Assembly: GCF_947507565.1 (NCBI RefSeq)
Contig: NC_089177.1
Span: 186,001 to 250,000 of the forward strand
Length of the DNA: 64,000 bases
Source: Oscarella lobularis
Lineage: Eukaryota; Porifera; Homoscleromorpha; Homosclerophorida; Oscarellidae
Reading direction: 5' to 3'
The notes beneath the pieces were generated by a model that was not told the DNA's origin, did no database searches, and worked only from the letters and a program-made list of their open reading frames with translations. Shown piece after piece: positions 12,479 to 22,279 of this stretch. Position 1 is the first letter of the stretch. The number at the start of each line of letters is the position of its first letter. Made by a program: the position numbers and the translations under genes.

Positions 12479-14266
12479 TTACGGTGTACCCCAATATCCC
12501 ACACCTGCATATCCTCCATATTTTTTTTCCTGAGCTTTTGCTTCAGGCGAACCGTACTCTTGACCATCAATAGTTGAATAATCCACTCGAATCCTGCCGT
12601 TGCCTCCAGAAGATCCGTAAATGCCTGTTTGTGATATTCTTGTTCTTCCTCCTCCTTGGACAGAAAACCGCGATCCTGGATTGCTTGAAAGTAATGCGCC
12701 TGCTCGCAAATAGATTGATCCTCCGCTTCCTGCTCCACCAATGGTGTCGTCGCAGGAGCCGCTTGAACCTCCTGAAGCGGCTCCACCTTTAGCCCAGATG
12801 TACCCGTTTACAATAGCTGTGGAGGCCTCAATATAGACCATTCCACCTCCATTTGCCCCGTCTGAATAGTCGCAGGAGTCGACACGACAGCCGCCGCCGC
12901 CGCCGGATCCCAAATACATTTCTATCAGTGCCGGATCTCCGTATGTATTACCGTTCAGTCCGTGCTGCCCCGAGCAGCTGCTACCAGTTGGATTTGAACC
13001 AACCGTTCCGTAACTGCCAGAGCCAGCGGACTCTCCACAGTCACAATAAGACGATCCACCACCGCCACCATTGTTTGCATTGCCACTTTCTGCAGCAAAA
13101 CCACTGGAAGTATACGACTCTCCAGTAACGCCAACCCAGCGTCTTCCCTCTTTTCTTGGTCCCCCTCGAAATCCCTTTCCGCTGGCGTCGATTTTTCCAC
13201 CGCTCTCTATGCGCAAATTGACGGCTCTGAAGACAATCACTCCACCGATAGAACCATCATAGGCTCCTGCTTGAATCAAACCTGTACTCTGGATAGTCAA
13301 AGTCCCATACTTCGGCACCAAAACAATTTGAGCCCTCGAATTACCGCTGGACACGTAAGTGTAGTTCAGAAGAGTCTTAAAATTAACGCTCTGGCCTGAA
13401 ACGCTGACCACCTGCTGAAACTCGTAGTTACCCGCCCCCGAGCCTTGCATTTGAACAAGAAGAACTTCGTCTCCAGCCACAATTGACGATGTGGTCAATT
13501 GCCGCCCAAATTGGTTTCCACTCAATCCGGAAAACTGCCAGTACTTGTTCACTACCACTGTTGAATCGACTATCAAGTCGCCATCATTACCGGTGCCACC
13601 GGATGCTCTGGGCTCGCATGAGGGAGGAAGATATCCCTCTGAACATATGCAGACCGGTTCCCAGGTTTGAGTCGAAGAATTCAACTTGAGGAGGCAATCT
13701 CCGTTGCCCGAGCAGTTTGCTGGACACTGAGTCTCAAATAGACCCTTTAACCGAGCTTCAAGAGCATCTAAACGAGCTTGCAAGACGGCCATATGTTCTC
13801 TCAAAGGAATCACTTTGATTTTAGAGCGGTAAGAAACCCGGAATCCTCGTCCTCCATAGGCTTTATCGGAATGAAATCGCAAAAAGAAGACGTTGCCTGA
13901 AGACAACAATTCTTTGAGCTGTTCATCTTCCGAGCCGCAAAATCGACCCAGGCTCGGAGCAGAATCGTTTTCGCCATCAAACAGTTCCACGTAGTCATAA
14001 CATTCACCCGTCCTTTTGGAGGCGTTCTCCAGATGAAAGCGGTCGAACTGAAGCACAACGCGAGTGTCGGTAGTTTCGTTCTTTTCCTTAGTTGCAATCA
14101 GCCAAGAACAATCCAAATTATTTGAGTAATCCTGCTCAGCGTCAGAGCCATCAGTAAAAGCGTGCGATGATTCGGCAGCCTCTAGTTTCTTAAAGCGAGG
14201 ACAGTGAGCAACCGTCTCCTCCACCAAAGGCCAGAACACGAGAAAAAAGACGCAAAGGCTTCGCAT
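12479..14266 (-). CDS. secreted CUB-EGF-glycine-rich protein, short copy A
   Basis: Intronless secreted protein of about 595 residues. I have no established name for it. The ATG at 14266 starts a signal peptide (MRSLCVFFLVFWPLVEETVA). A CUB domain follows (about residues 20-140: DCSWLI, FDRFHLENASKRTGECYDYV, ELFDGEN, LGRFCGS), including the acidic residues of calcium-binding CUB domains. A short heptad helix (LQARLDALEARLKG) leads to a six-cysteine EGF module (CPANCSGNGDCLL to GYLPPSC). The last 360 residues are glycine-rich with recurring GGGGGSS, GSGSYGTVGSNPTG, YLGSGGGGGC and GGAGSGGSIYLRA. The array makes binding to sugars, microbes or self plausible, but that is speculation. The nearest copy is C; A and C share upstream sequence. 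Confidence 0.85.
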   Translation of the reverse strand: MRSLCVFFLVFWPLVEETVAHCPRFKKLEAAESSHAFTDGSDAEQDYSNNLDCSWLIATKEKNETTDTRVVLQFDRFHLENASKRTGECYDYVELFDGENDSAPSLGRFCGSEDEQLKELLSSGNVFFLRFHSDKAYGGRGFRVSYRSKIKVIPLREHMAVLQARLDALEARLKGLFETQCPANCSGNGDCLLKLNSSTQTWEPVCICSEGYLPPSCEPRASGGTGNDGDLIVDSTVVVNKYWQFSGLSGNQFGRQLTTSSIVAGDEVLLVQMQGSGAGNYEFQQVVSVSGQSVNFKTLLNYTYVSSGNSRAQIVLVPKYGTLTIQSTGLIQAGAYDGSIGGVIVFRAVNLRIESGGKIDASGKGFRGGPRKEGRRWVGVTGESYTSSGFAAESGNANNGGGGGSSYCDCGESAGSGSYGTVGSNPTGSSCSGQHGLNGNTYGDPALIEMYLGSGGGGGCRVDSCDYSDGANGGGMVYIEASTAIVNGYIWAKGGAASGGSSGSCDDTIGGAGSGGSIYLRAGALLSSNPGSRFSVQGGGRTRISQTGIYGSSGGNGRIRVDYSTIDGQEYGSPEAKAQEKKYGGYAGVGYWGTP

Positions 14267-14430
14267 TGTTCTCGTCACGAGATCCTCAGATCATTCCCGG
14301 CCCTTCTCCCACATGCTTCATTCTATACACAAAAGACTTAAAAGGGGAGGAACACCGAGCCCCGCCGAGAGTATTATTTTGCAAATTTCGTTAGTGTCAA
14401 ATCTTCGTCGTGAGAGCTCCTCCTGTACCT
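14267..14430. other. upstream region of copy A with relic of a long-type CUB gene
   Basis: This stretch contains CGAGCCCCGCCGAGAGTAT and TTTCGTTAGTG, both matching coding sequence of the long CUB gene (24450-24460 and about 24640), in collapsed order. The same relic lies upstream of copy C (20930-21060). It probably marks a deleted long-type copy and may serve as the promoter region of copy A. Confidence 0.5.
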
Positions 14431-14730
14431 TAAACAGAGGTTCAAAGAAAAAAAGCAATTCTGTCACATGTCCTTACTATATGTATCTCCCAAAATTCTA
14501 TTCTGCTCGTACATCTAATTGAACAAAACTCCTACATTGCAAAAAAAGATTTCAGCTATATTCACACAAAAAATATCACTCTAAATCAATATCATTACGC
14601 CCAATCGAAAAATCTAGCATCTTCCCTATAGAAACGTTTGATCCTCGGCGATGAACGCCAGCCAAAAAACTAAAACTTCCGAACAAAAATTCTAGAAAAC
14701 CAATCTGACTTGGATCCTTCCGCTTTCTCT
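14431..14730 (-). pseudogene. duplicated MICAL 3' end (copy 1)
   Basis: Matches the last MICAL exon and its downstream flank (30081-30385). The coding part reads [12 protein letters not shown] then the MICAL stop, at 14670. At about 14728 the sequence changes abruptly to TMC sequence (TTCCGCTTTCTC to TTTCGGAGTGGAGTG), a recombination junction. Only the C-terminal tail of MICAL is present, so it cannot encode MICAL activity. It may supply the stop codon of the neighbouring chimeric frame. Confidence 0.75.
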
Positions 14731-15566
14731 TTCGGAGTGGAGTGTGAATATGCGAGACTTGCCTTGAAATCGAACCAGAGAAACCGCAGTTTCGTCATTT
14801 CAGCTCGATTGTTTTGAGTCCTCAAAGGTTGTCTGATGAAAAATCATTTATAAGTATATTTAATAATTTATTAATATCCCACTTTGTCGTCACGTCTTCT
14901 TCCTCGTACAAATCCTCCGCTTCTTCGTCTTCATCGGCAAAAGCCACGCGAGGTTTTCCGTCTAAAGACGACATCGTTTCTATGCCAAACAATTTTTTGC
15001 CACCCACCTACCCTTAGAGGAGTCAGTTTGTTTCGAAAGACTCGTCGCCTCCGCTTCCGAATCGCAGATTGATTCCCTTCTAAGAAATAAAATCTCGACG
15101 TAAAAGGAACGAATTATAGTCGACGACTTCTTTTGTTTACCTTCTTGGGGCAACGGGTCGTCAAGCCAATTGGGATCGTCGAGGGGAGACGGTTTCATTC
15201 GACTTTGTAAGGATATGCGTTGATAGCCGTGCGACTGAAGCGCAAATCGTCGAGCAATGGACGATTCTCCGGCTAGACGTCTGAAGGGGAGACTCACTTT
15301 CGTTTATGTCGATAGAACTGTCTTTGCCTCGTGTCTAGGCGCGATTGCACAAAAGTGGTGTCTTCGTTGTCTTGCATTGGAGTGTTTGGAGCCGTTTGAC
15401 TGTCGCGCGTCTGCGTGACGACGACGAGAGGCAGCGCGTCGTCGTCGTTCTCTTCTAGGCCTCTTGATCGGTCGGAAGTGTCCGGTAGAGCATCGTACTA
15501 AAGCAGAGCAATCGATAGTAAGACTAAAAAGCCTAAAAAGCCTGGAAACACCTCTTCCATCTCCAT
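14731..15566 (-). pseudogene. duplicated TMC 5' exons (fragment 2)
   Basis: Exons 1-5 of TMC with promoter-proximal start MEMEE at 15566, then the same acidic and arginine-rich exons and the segment TQNNRAEMTKLRFLWFDFK. All TMC transmembrane segments are missing. A 7-bp deletion relative to the functional gene removes bases at the exon 3/intron boundary (near 15012), so reading depends on an alternative donor. It runs into MICAL tail sequence at 14730. A channel is impossible; at most it encodes a cytosolic chimeric peptide. Confidence 0.75.
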
Positions 15567-15633
15567 TTCGAATGTTCAGCATCCGGGACGCAAGACACAC
15601 CAAGCAGCGCAAAAACAGACAAAACAATTCGTT

Positions 15634-17532
15634 TCACGGAGTACCCCAATATCCCACACCTGTATATTTTTTCTCCTGAACACTTGCTGCAGACGAACCG
15701 TGCTCTTGGCCATTAATAGTTGAATAATCCACTCGAATCCTACCGTTGCCTCCAGAAGATCCGTAAATGCCTGTTTGTGATATGTATGTTCTTCCTCCTC
15801 CCTGGACAGAAAACCGTGATCCTGGATTGCTTGAAAGTAATGCGCCTGCTCGCAAATAGATTGATCCACCGCTTCCTGCTCCACCGATGGTGTCGTCGCA
15901 GGAGCTGCCTGTACCTCCTAAAGCGTCTCCACCTTTAGCCCAGATGTACCCGTTTACAATAGCTGTGTAGGCCTCAATATAGACCATTCCTCCTCCATTT
16001 GCCCCGTTTGAATACTTGCAGTAGCTGCTACGACAGCCGCCGCCGCCACCGGATCCCAAATACATTTTTGTCAGTGCCGGATCTCCGTATGTCTTACCGT
16101 TCTGTCCGTGAGAATACTCCGAGCAGCTGCTACCAGTTGGATTTGAACCGACCGTTCCGTAACTGCCAGAGCCAGCGGACTCTCCACAGCTGCAATAGGA
16201 CGATCCACCACCGCCACCATTGTTTAAAGTTCGAGTGTAGTAAGTCTGTTCAGCAAAACCACTTTTCGTATACGACTCTCCAGAAACGCCAATCCAGGTT
16301 CTTCTCTCTTTTCTTGGTCCCCCTCGAAATCCCTTTCCGCTGGCGTCAATTTTTCCGCCGCTCTCTATGCGCAAATTGACGGCTCTGAAGACAATCACTC
16401 CACCGATAGAACCATCATAGGCTCCTGCTTGAATCAAACCTGTACTCTTGATAGTCAAAGTCCCATACTTCGGCACAAAAACAATTTGAGCTTTTGAATA
16501 AGTACTGCTGGACGCGTAAGTGTACTTCAGAAGACTCTTAAAATTAACGCTCTGGCCTGTAACGTTGATCACCTGCTGAAACTCGTAGTGACCCGCTCCC
16601 GAGCCTTGCATTTGAATAAGAAGAACTTCGTCTCCAGCTTTAATTGACGATGTGGTCAGTTGCCGCCCAAATTGGTTTCCACTCAATCCGGAAAACTGCC
16701 AGTACTTGTTCACCACCACTGTTGAATTGACTATCAAGTCGCCATCCTTACCGGTGCCACCGGATGCTCTGGGCTCGCATGAGGGAGGAAGATATCCCTC
16801 TGAACATATGCAGACCGGTCCCCAGGTTTGAGTCGAAGAATTCAACTTGAGTAGGCAATCTCCGTTGCCAGAGCAGTTTGCTGGACACTGAGTCTCAACT
16901 ATGTTTTCTTGACCCTTCCTCCAAGCTTCAAGAGCATCTAAACGAGCTTGCAAGACGGTCACCTTTAACTGAGCTTCATGAGCATCTACACGAGCTTGCA
17001 AAACGGTCAGCTTTAACTGAGCTTCAAGAGCATCTACACGAGCTTGCAAGACGGTCACCTGTTCTCTTAAAGGAATCGCTTTGATTTTAGAACGGTAAGA
17101 AACCCGGAATCCTCGTCCTCCGTAGGCTTTATCAGAATGAAATCGCAAAAAGAAGACTTTGCCTGAAGACCATAATTCTTTGAGCTGTTCATCTTCCGAG
17201 CCGCAAAAGCGACCCAGGCTTGGAGCAGAATCTTTTTCGCCATCAAACAGTTCCACGTAGTCATAACATTCACCCGTCCTTTTGGAGGCGTTCTCCAGAT
17301 GAAAGCGGTCGAACTGAAGCACAACGCGAGTGTCGGTAGTTTCGTTCTTTTCCTTAGTTGCAATCAGCCAAGAACAATCCAAATTATCTGAGTAATCCTG
17401 CTCAGCGTCAGAGCCATCAGTAAAAGCGTGCGATGATTCGGTGGCCTCTAGTTTCTTAAAGCGAGGACAGTGAGCAACCGTCTCCTCCAGTAAAGGCCAG
17501 AACACGAGAAAAAAGACGCAAAGGCTTCGCAT
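15634..17532 (-). CDS. secreted CUB-EGF-glycine-rich protein, short copy B
   Basis: Intronless, about 632 residues from the ATG at 17532. The architecture is as in copy A: signal peptide, CUB, heptad helix, EGF, glycine-rich module. The difference is the helix: a unit of about 17 residues (VTVLQARVDALEAQLK) is present three times (about 16955-17060), which lengthens the coiled coil. The glycine module has its own variant loops: QTYYTRTLNNGGGGG replaces the shorter loop of A, and CRSSYCKYSNG differs at the second cysteine pair. It is followed upstream by truncated long-type sequence, as copy D is followed by the intact long gene, so B and D probably descend from one duplicated block. Confidence 0.85.
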   Translation of the reverse strand: MRSLCVFFLVFWPLLEETVAHCPRFKKLEATESSHAFTDGSDAEQDYSDNLDCSWLIATKEKNETTDTRVVLQFDRFHLENASKRTGECYDYVELFDGEKDSAPSLGRFCGSEDEQLKELWSSGKVFFLRFHSDKAYGGRGFRVSYRSKIKAIPLREQVTVLQARVDALEAQLKLTVLQARVDAHEAQLKVTVLQARLDALEAWRKGQENIVETQCPANCSGNGDCLLKLNSSTQTWGPVCICSEGYLPPSCEPRASGGTGKDGDLIVNSTVVVNKYWQFSGLSGNQFGRQLTTSSIKAGDEVLLIQMQGSGAGHYEFQQVINVTGQSVNFKSLLKYTYASSSTYSKAQIVFVPKYGTLTIKSTGLIQAGAYDGSIGGVIVFRAVNLRIESGGKIDASGKGFRGGPRKERRTWIGVSGESYTKSGFAEQTYYTRTLNNGGGGGSSYCSCGESAGSGSYGTVGSNPTGSSCSEYSHGQNGKTYGDPALTKMYLGSGGGGGCRSSYCKYSNGANGGGMVYIEAYTAIVNGYIWAKGGDALGGTGSSCDDTIGGAGSGGSIYLRAGALLSSNPGSRFSVQGGGRTYISQTGIYGSSGGNGRIRVDYSTINGQEHGSSAASVQEKKYTGVGYWGTP

Positions 17533-17651
17533 TGTCACGAGATCCACAGATCATCCCGGCCCTCCTCCCACATGCTTCATTCTATACTAAAGGCATACAC
17601 AAAAGACTTATTAAAACGGGAGAAACATAGAGAGTCAGTCATATGTCCCGG

Positions 17652-18157
17652 TCAAACAGTGCCCCAGTGTCCTACGCTGGAATACTTCCCCTGTTGGCTC
17701 TTGGCACCCGGTGTTCCACTCTTCTGCCCGTCCAGAGTCGAATAATCAACGCGCACCCTTCCCTTACCGCCAGTAGACCCGTGAATATTCGACTGCGATA
17801 TATACGTCCTACCACCTCCGTTGACAGAAAACACCGATCCAAGGCTGGAGCTGCTCGAAGACAGGGAACTCGCTCTGAAATAAATCGATCCTCCGCTTCC
17901 AGCCCCGCCGAGAGTATCATCACATTGACTGGAAGAGCCCCCAGACGCATCGTTGCCATTGGACACAATATTACCATTTAAAATAGCAGTATTCACCTCA
18001 ACATAGACCATGCCACCTCCATTTGCCCCGTTTGAATACTCGCAGGAGGAATCGTCGCGACAGCCGCCACCGCCGCCGGATCCAAAGTAAATTTTCGTTA
18101 GTGCCGTATCTCCGTACGTATTGCCGTTCAGTCCGTGAGGCCGCCCCGAGCAGCTGG
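17652..18157 (-). pseudogene. truncated long-type CUB gene, 3' end only
   Basis: Encodes only the last ~165 residues of the long CUB protein (CSGRPHGLNGNTYGDTAL to SSVGHWGTV), nearly identical to 24199-24704. At 18157/18158 it joins a TMC 5' fragment, within TMC exon 6. The join keeps the reading frame: TMC IALTQFLS runs directly into SCSGRPHGLNG. Signal peptide, CUB and EGF parts are absent. See the fusion finding. Confidence 0.8.
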
Positions 18158-19049
18158 AAAGGAATTGAGTCAGTGCGATCGCTTTGCCTCCGAAACCACG
18201 TCTGGGAGGAATGTAAAAATGGAGTGGAGTGTGAAGATGCGAGACTTGCCTTGAAATCGAACCAGAGAAGTCGTAGTTTCGTCATTTCAGCTCGAATATT
18301 TTGAGTTCTCAAAGGTTGTCTGATGAAAAAATCATTTATAAGTATATTTATTAATTTATTAATATCTCACTTTGTCGTCATGTCTTCTTCCTCGTACAAA
18401 TCCTCCGCTTCTTCTTCTTCTTCATGGGCAAAAGCCACGCGAGGTTTTCCATCTAAACACGACATCGTTTCTATGCCAAACAATTTTTTTGCCACCCACC
18501 CACCTAATTCCCTTAGAGGAGTCAGTTTGTTTCGAAAGACTCGTCGCCTCCGCTTCCGAATCGCAGATTGATTCCCTTCTAAGAAACAAAATCTCGACGT
18601 AAAAGGGACGAATTATAGTCGACGACTTCTTTTGTTTACCTTCTTGGGGCAACGGGTCGTCAAGCCAATTGGGATCGTCGCGGTTCCATTCGACTTTGTA
18701 AGGACATGCGTTGACAGCCGTGCGACTGAAGCGCAAATCGTCGAGCAATGGACGATTCTCCGGCTAGACGTCTGAAGGGGAGGCTCACTTTCGTTTATGT
18801 CGCTTAGAACTGCCTTTGCCTCGTGTCTAGGCGCGATTGCACCAAAGTGGTGTCTTCGTTGTCTTGCATTGGAGTGTTTGGAGCCGTTTGACAGTCGCGC
18901 GTCTGCGTGACGACGACGAGAGGAAGCGCGTCGTCGTCGTTCTCTTCTAGGCCCCTTGATCGGTCGGGAGTGCCCGGTAGAGCATCGTACTAAAGCAGAG
19001 CAATCGATAGTAAGCCTAAAAAAGCCTGGAAACACCTCTTCCATCTCCA
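18158..19049 (-). pseudogene. duplicated TMC 5' exons (fragment 3)
   Basis: Starts at 19049 (MEMEE) and extends one exon further than the other fragments, into RGFGGKAIALTQFLS. An 8-bp deletion near 18680, compared with the functional TMC, shifts the frame in exon 3 (MEPSPLDDPN becomes MEWNRDDPN). It is therefore probably non-coding as a whole, even though its 3' junction with the long CUB module is in frame. Confidence 0.75.
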
Positions 19050-19116
19050 TTTCGAATGTTCAGCATCCGGGACACAAGACACCAGCAGCGACAAAAACAG
19101 ACAAAGCAATTCGTTT

Positions 19117-20916
19117 TTACGGAGTACCCCAATATCCCACACCTGTATATTTTTTTTCCTGAACATTTGCTGCAGACGAACCGTGCTCTTGGCCATTAAT
19201 AGTTGAATAATCCACTCGAATCCTACCGTTGCCTCCAGAAGATCCGTAAATGCCTGCTTGTGATATGTATGTTCTTCCTCCTCCCTGGACAGAAAACCGT
19301 GATCCTGGATTGCTTGAAAGTAATGCGTCTGCTCGCAAATAGATTGATCCACCGCTTCCTGCTCCACCGATGGTGTGGTCGCAGGAGCTGCTTGAACCTC
19401 CTGAAGCGTCTCCACCTTTAGCCCAGATGTACCCGTTTACAATAGCTGTGTAGGCCTCAATATAGACCATTCCACCTCCATTTGCCCCGTTTGAATACTC
19501 GCAGGAGCTGCTATGACGACAGCCGCCGCCGCCGCCGGATCCCAAATACATTTCTGTCAGTGCCGGATCTCCGTATGTATTACCGTTCTGTCCGTGAGAA
19601 TACCCCGAGCAGCTGCTACCAGTTGGATTTGAACCAACCGTTCCGTAACTGCCAGAGCCAGCGGATTCTCCACAGTAACAAACAGACGATCCACCACCGC
19701 CCCCATTGTTTGCAGTGCTACTACCCTTCGTAGCAAAACCACTGTAAGTGTATGACTCTCCAGTAACGCCAATCCAATACCCTCTCTCTCTTCTTGGTCC
19801 TCCTCGAAATCCCTTTCCGCTGGCGTCGATTTTTCCACTGCTCTCTATACGTAAATTGACGGCTCTGAAGACAATCACTCCACCGCTAGAACCGCTATAC
19901 GCTCCTGCTTGAATCAAACCTGTACTCTTGATAGTCAAAGTCCCGTAATTCGGCACCAAAACAATTTGAGCCTTTGAATTACCGCTGGACACGTAAGTGT
20001 AGTTCAGACGACTCTTAAAAGTAACGTTCTGGCCTGAAACGCTGGCCACCTGCTGAAACTCGTAGTGACCCGCTCCTGATGATCCTTGCATTTGAACCAG
20101 AAAAACTTCGTCTCCAGCCACAATTGACGATGTGGTCAGCTGCTGCCCAAATGGGTTTCCACTCAATCCGGAAAACTGCCAGTACTTGTTCACTACCACT
20201 GTTGAACTGACTATCAAGTCGCCATCCTTACCGGTACCACCAGGTGCTCTGTGCTCGCAAGAGGGAGGAAGATATCCCTCTAAACATATGCAGATCGGTC
20301 CCCAGGTTTGAGTCAAAGGATTCAACTTGAGTAGGCAATCTCCGTTGCCCGAGCAGTTTGCTGGACACCAAGCCTCAAATATGTTTTCTTGGCCCTTTAA
20401 CCGAGCATCAAGAGCATCTAAACGAGCTTGCAAGACGGTCACCTGTTCTCTTAAAGGAATCACTTTGATTTTAGAGCGGTAAGAAACCCTGAACCCTCGT
20501 CCTCCGTAGACTTTATCAGAACGAAATCGCAAAAAGAAGACGTTACCTGAAGACAACAATTCTTTGAGCTGTTCATCTTCCGAGCCGCAAAAGCGACCCA
20601 GGCTCGGAGCAGAATCGCTTTCGCCATCAAACAGTTCCACGTAGTCGTAACATTCACCCGTCCTTTTGGAGGCGTTCTCCAGATGAAAGCGGTCGAACTG
20701 AAGCACAACGCGAGTGTCGGTAGTTTCGTTCTTTTCCTTAGTTGCAATCAGCCAAGAACAATCCAAATTATCTGAGTAATCCTGCTCGGCGTCAGAGCCA
20801 TCAGTAAAAGCGTGCGATGATTCGGCAGCCTCTAGTTTCTTAAAGCGAGGACAGTGAGCAACCGTCTCCTCCACCAAAGGCCAGAACACGAGAAAAAAGA
20901 CGCAAAGGCTTCGCAT
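19117..20916 (-). CDS. secreted CUB-EGF-glycine-rich protein, short copy C
   Basis: Intronless, about 599 residues, ATG at 20916 (MRSLCVFFLVF signal peptide). The CUB domain is nearly identical to A. The EGF module has changes shared with D (EAWCPANCSGNGDC, CICLEGYLPPSCEHRAPG), suggesting gene conversion or recent common origin with D. The glycine module has the loop TKGSSTANNGGGGGSSVC and the cysteine pair CRHSSSCEYSNG. One extra serine (GSSGAG) lies in the beta-rich segment. The 5' flank is almost identical to that of copy A, so A and C share a block, while the coding region resembles D: a mosaic. Confidence 0.85.
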   Translation of the reverse strand: MRSLCVFFLVFWPLVEETVAHCPRFKKLEAAESSHAFTDGSDAEQDYSDNLDCSWLIATKEKNETTDTRVVLQFDRFHLENASKRTGECYDYVELFDGESDSAPSLGRFCGSEDEQLKELLSSGNVFFLRFRSDKVYGGRGFRVSYRSKIKVIPLREQVTVLQARLDALDARLKGQENIFEAWCPANCSGNGDCLLKLNPLTQTWGPICICLEGYLPPSCEHRAPGGTGKDGDLIVSSTVVVNKYWQFSGLSGNPFGQQLTTSSIVAGDEVFLVQMQGSSGAGHYEFQQVASVSGQNVTFKSRLNYTYVSSGNSKAQIVLVPNYGTLTIKSTGLIQAGAYSGSSGGVIVFRAVNLRIESSGKIDASGKGFRGGPRRERGYWIGVTGESYTYSGFATKGSSTANNGGGGGSSVCYCGESAGSGSYGTVGSNPTGSSCSGYSHGQNGNTYGDPALTEMYLGSGGGGGCRHSSSCEYSNGANGGGMVYIEAYTAIVNGYIWAKGGDASGGSSSSCDHTIGGAGSGGSIYLRADALLSSNPGSRFSVQGGGRTYISQAGIYGSSGGNGRIRVDYSTINGQEHGSSAANVQEKKYTGVGYWGTP

Positions 20917-21376
20917 TGTTCTCGTCACGAGATCCTCAGATCATTCCCGGCCCTTCTCCCACATTCTATACACAAAAGACTTAAAAGGGGAGGAACACCG
21001 AGCCCCGCCGAGAGTATTATTTTGCAAATTTCGTTAGTGTCAAATCTTCGTCGTGAGAGCTCCTCCTGTACCTTAAACAGAGGTTCAAAGAAAAAAGCAA
21101 TTCTTTCACATGTCCTTACTATATGTATCTCCCAAAATTCTATTCTGCTCGTACATCTAATTGAACAAAACTCCTACATTGCAAAAAAAGATTTCAGCTA
21201 TATTCACACAAAAATATCACTCTAAATCAATATCGTTACGCCCAATCGAAAAATCTAGCATCTTCCCTATAGAAACGTTTGATCCTCGGCGATGAACGCC
21301 AGCCAAAAAACTAAAACTTCCGAACAAAAATTCTAGAAAACCAATCTGACTTGGATCCTTCCGCTTTCTCTTTCGG
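20917..21376 (-). pseudogene. copy C upstream region and duplicated MICAL 3' end (copy 2)
   Basis: 20917-21067 repeats the copy A upstream region including the long-CUB relic. 21068-21376 matches the MICAL last exon and flank; the MICAL stop is at 21311. The junction to TMC sequence at about 21377 is the same as at 14730, so both blocks come from one recombination event later duplicated. Confidence 0.75.
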
Positions 21377-22213
21377 AGTGGAGTGTGAATATGCGAGACT
21401 TGCCTTGAAATCGAACCAGAGAAACCGCAGTTTCGTCATTTCAGCTCGATTGTTTTGAGTCCTCAAAGGTTGTCTGATGAAAAAATCATTTATAAGTATA
21501 TTTAATAATTTATTAATATCCCACTTTGTCTTCTTCCTCGTACAAATCCTCCGCTTCTTCTTCGTCTTCATCGGCAAAAGCCACGCGAGGTTTTCCGTCT
21601 AAAGACGACATCGTTTCTATGCCAAACATTTTTTTGCCACCCACCCACCTAATTCCCTTAGAGGAGTCAGTTTGTTTCGAAAGACTCGTCGCCTCCGCTT
21701 CCGAATCGCAGACTGATTCCCTTCTAAGAAACAAAATCTCGACGTAAAAGGGACGAATTATAGTCGATGACTTCTTTTGTTTACCTTCTTGGGGCAACGG
21801 GTCGTCAAGCCAATTGGGATCTTCGAGGGGAGACGGTTCCATTCGACTTTGTAAGGACATGCGCTGGTAGCCGTGCGACTGAAGCGCAAATCGTCGCGCA
21901 ATGGACGATTCTCCCGCTAGACGTCTGAAGGAGAGGCTCACTTTCGTTTATGTCGATAGAACTGTCTTTGCCTCGTGTCTAGGCGCGATTGCGCCAAAGT
22001 GGTGTCTTCGTTGTCTTGCATTGGAGTGTTTGGAGCCGTTTGACTGTCGCGCGTCTGCGTGACGACGACGAGAGGCAGCGCGTCGTCGTCGTTCTCTTCT
22101 AGGCCTCTTGATCGGTCGGGAGTGCCCGGTAGAGCATCGTACTAAAGCAGAGCAATCGATAGTAAGCCTAAAAAAGCCTAAAAAAAGCCTGGAAACACCT
22201 CTTCCATCTCCAT
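21311..22213 (-). CDS. predicted TMC-MICAL chimeric gene
   Basis: TMC fragment 4 begins at 22213 (MEMEE) and retains all splice sites of the first TMC exons, including the GC-donor intron after DTR and the ~33-bp intron. The exon carrying TQNNRAEMTKLRFLWFDFK has lost the acceptor that its GC donor would use. Read straight on, it continues in frame through ASLAYSHSTP into the MICAL tail [20 protein letters not shown] and the MICAL stop at 21311. The product would be about 230 residues: a soluble TMC N-terminus with MICAL's last 20 residues and no membrane segment. The open frame is seen directly; expression is unknown. It could equally be an unexpressed duplication remnant. Confidence 0.5.
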
Positions 22214-22279
22214 TTCGAATGTTCAGCATCCGGGACACAAGACACCAGCAGCGACAAAAACAGACAAAACAATTCGTTT

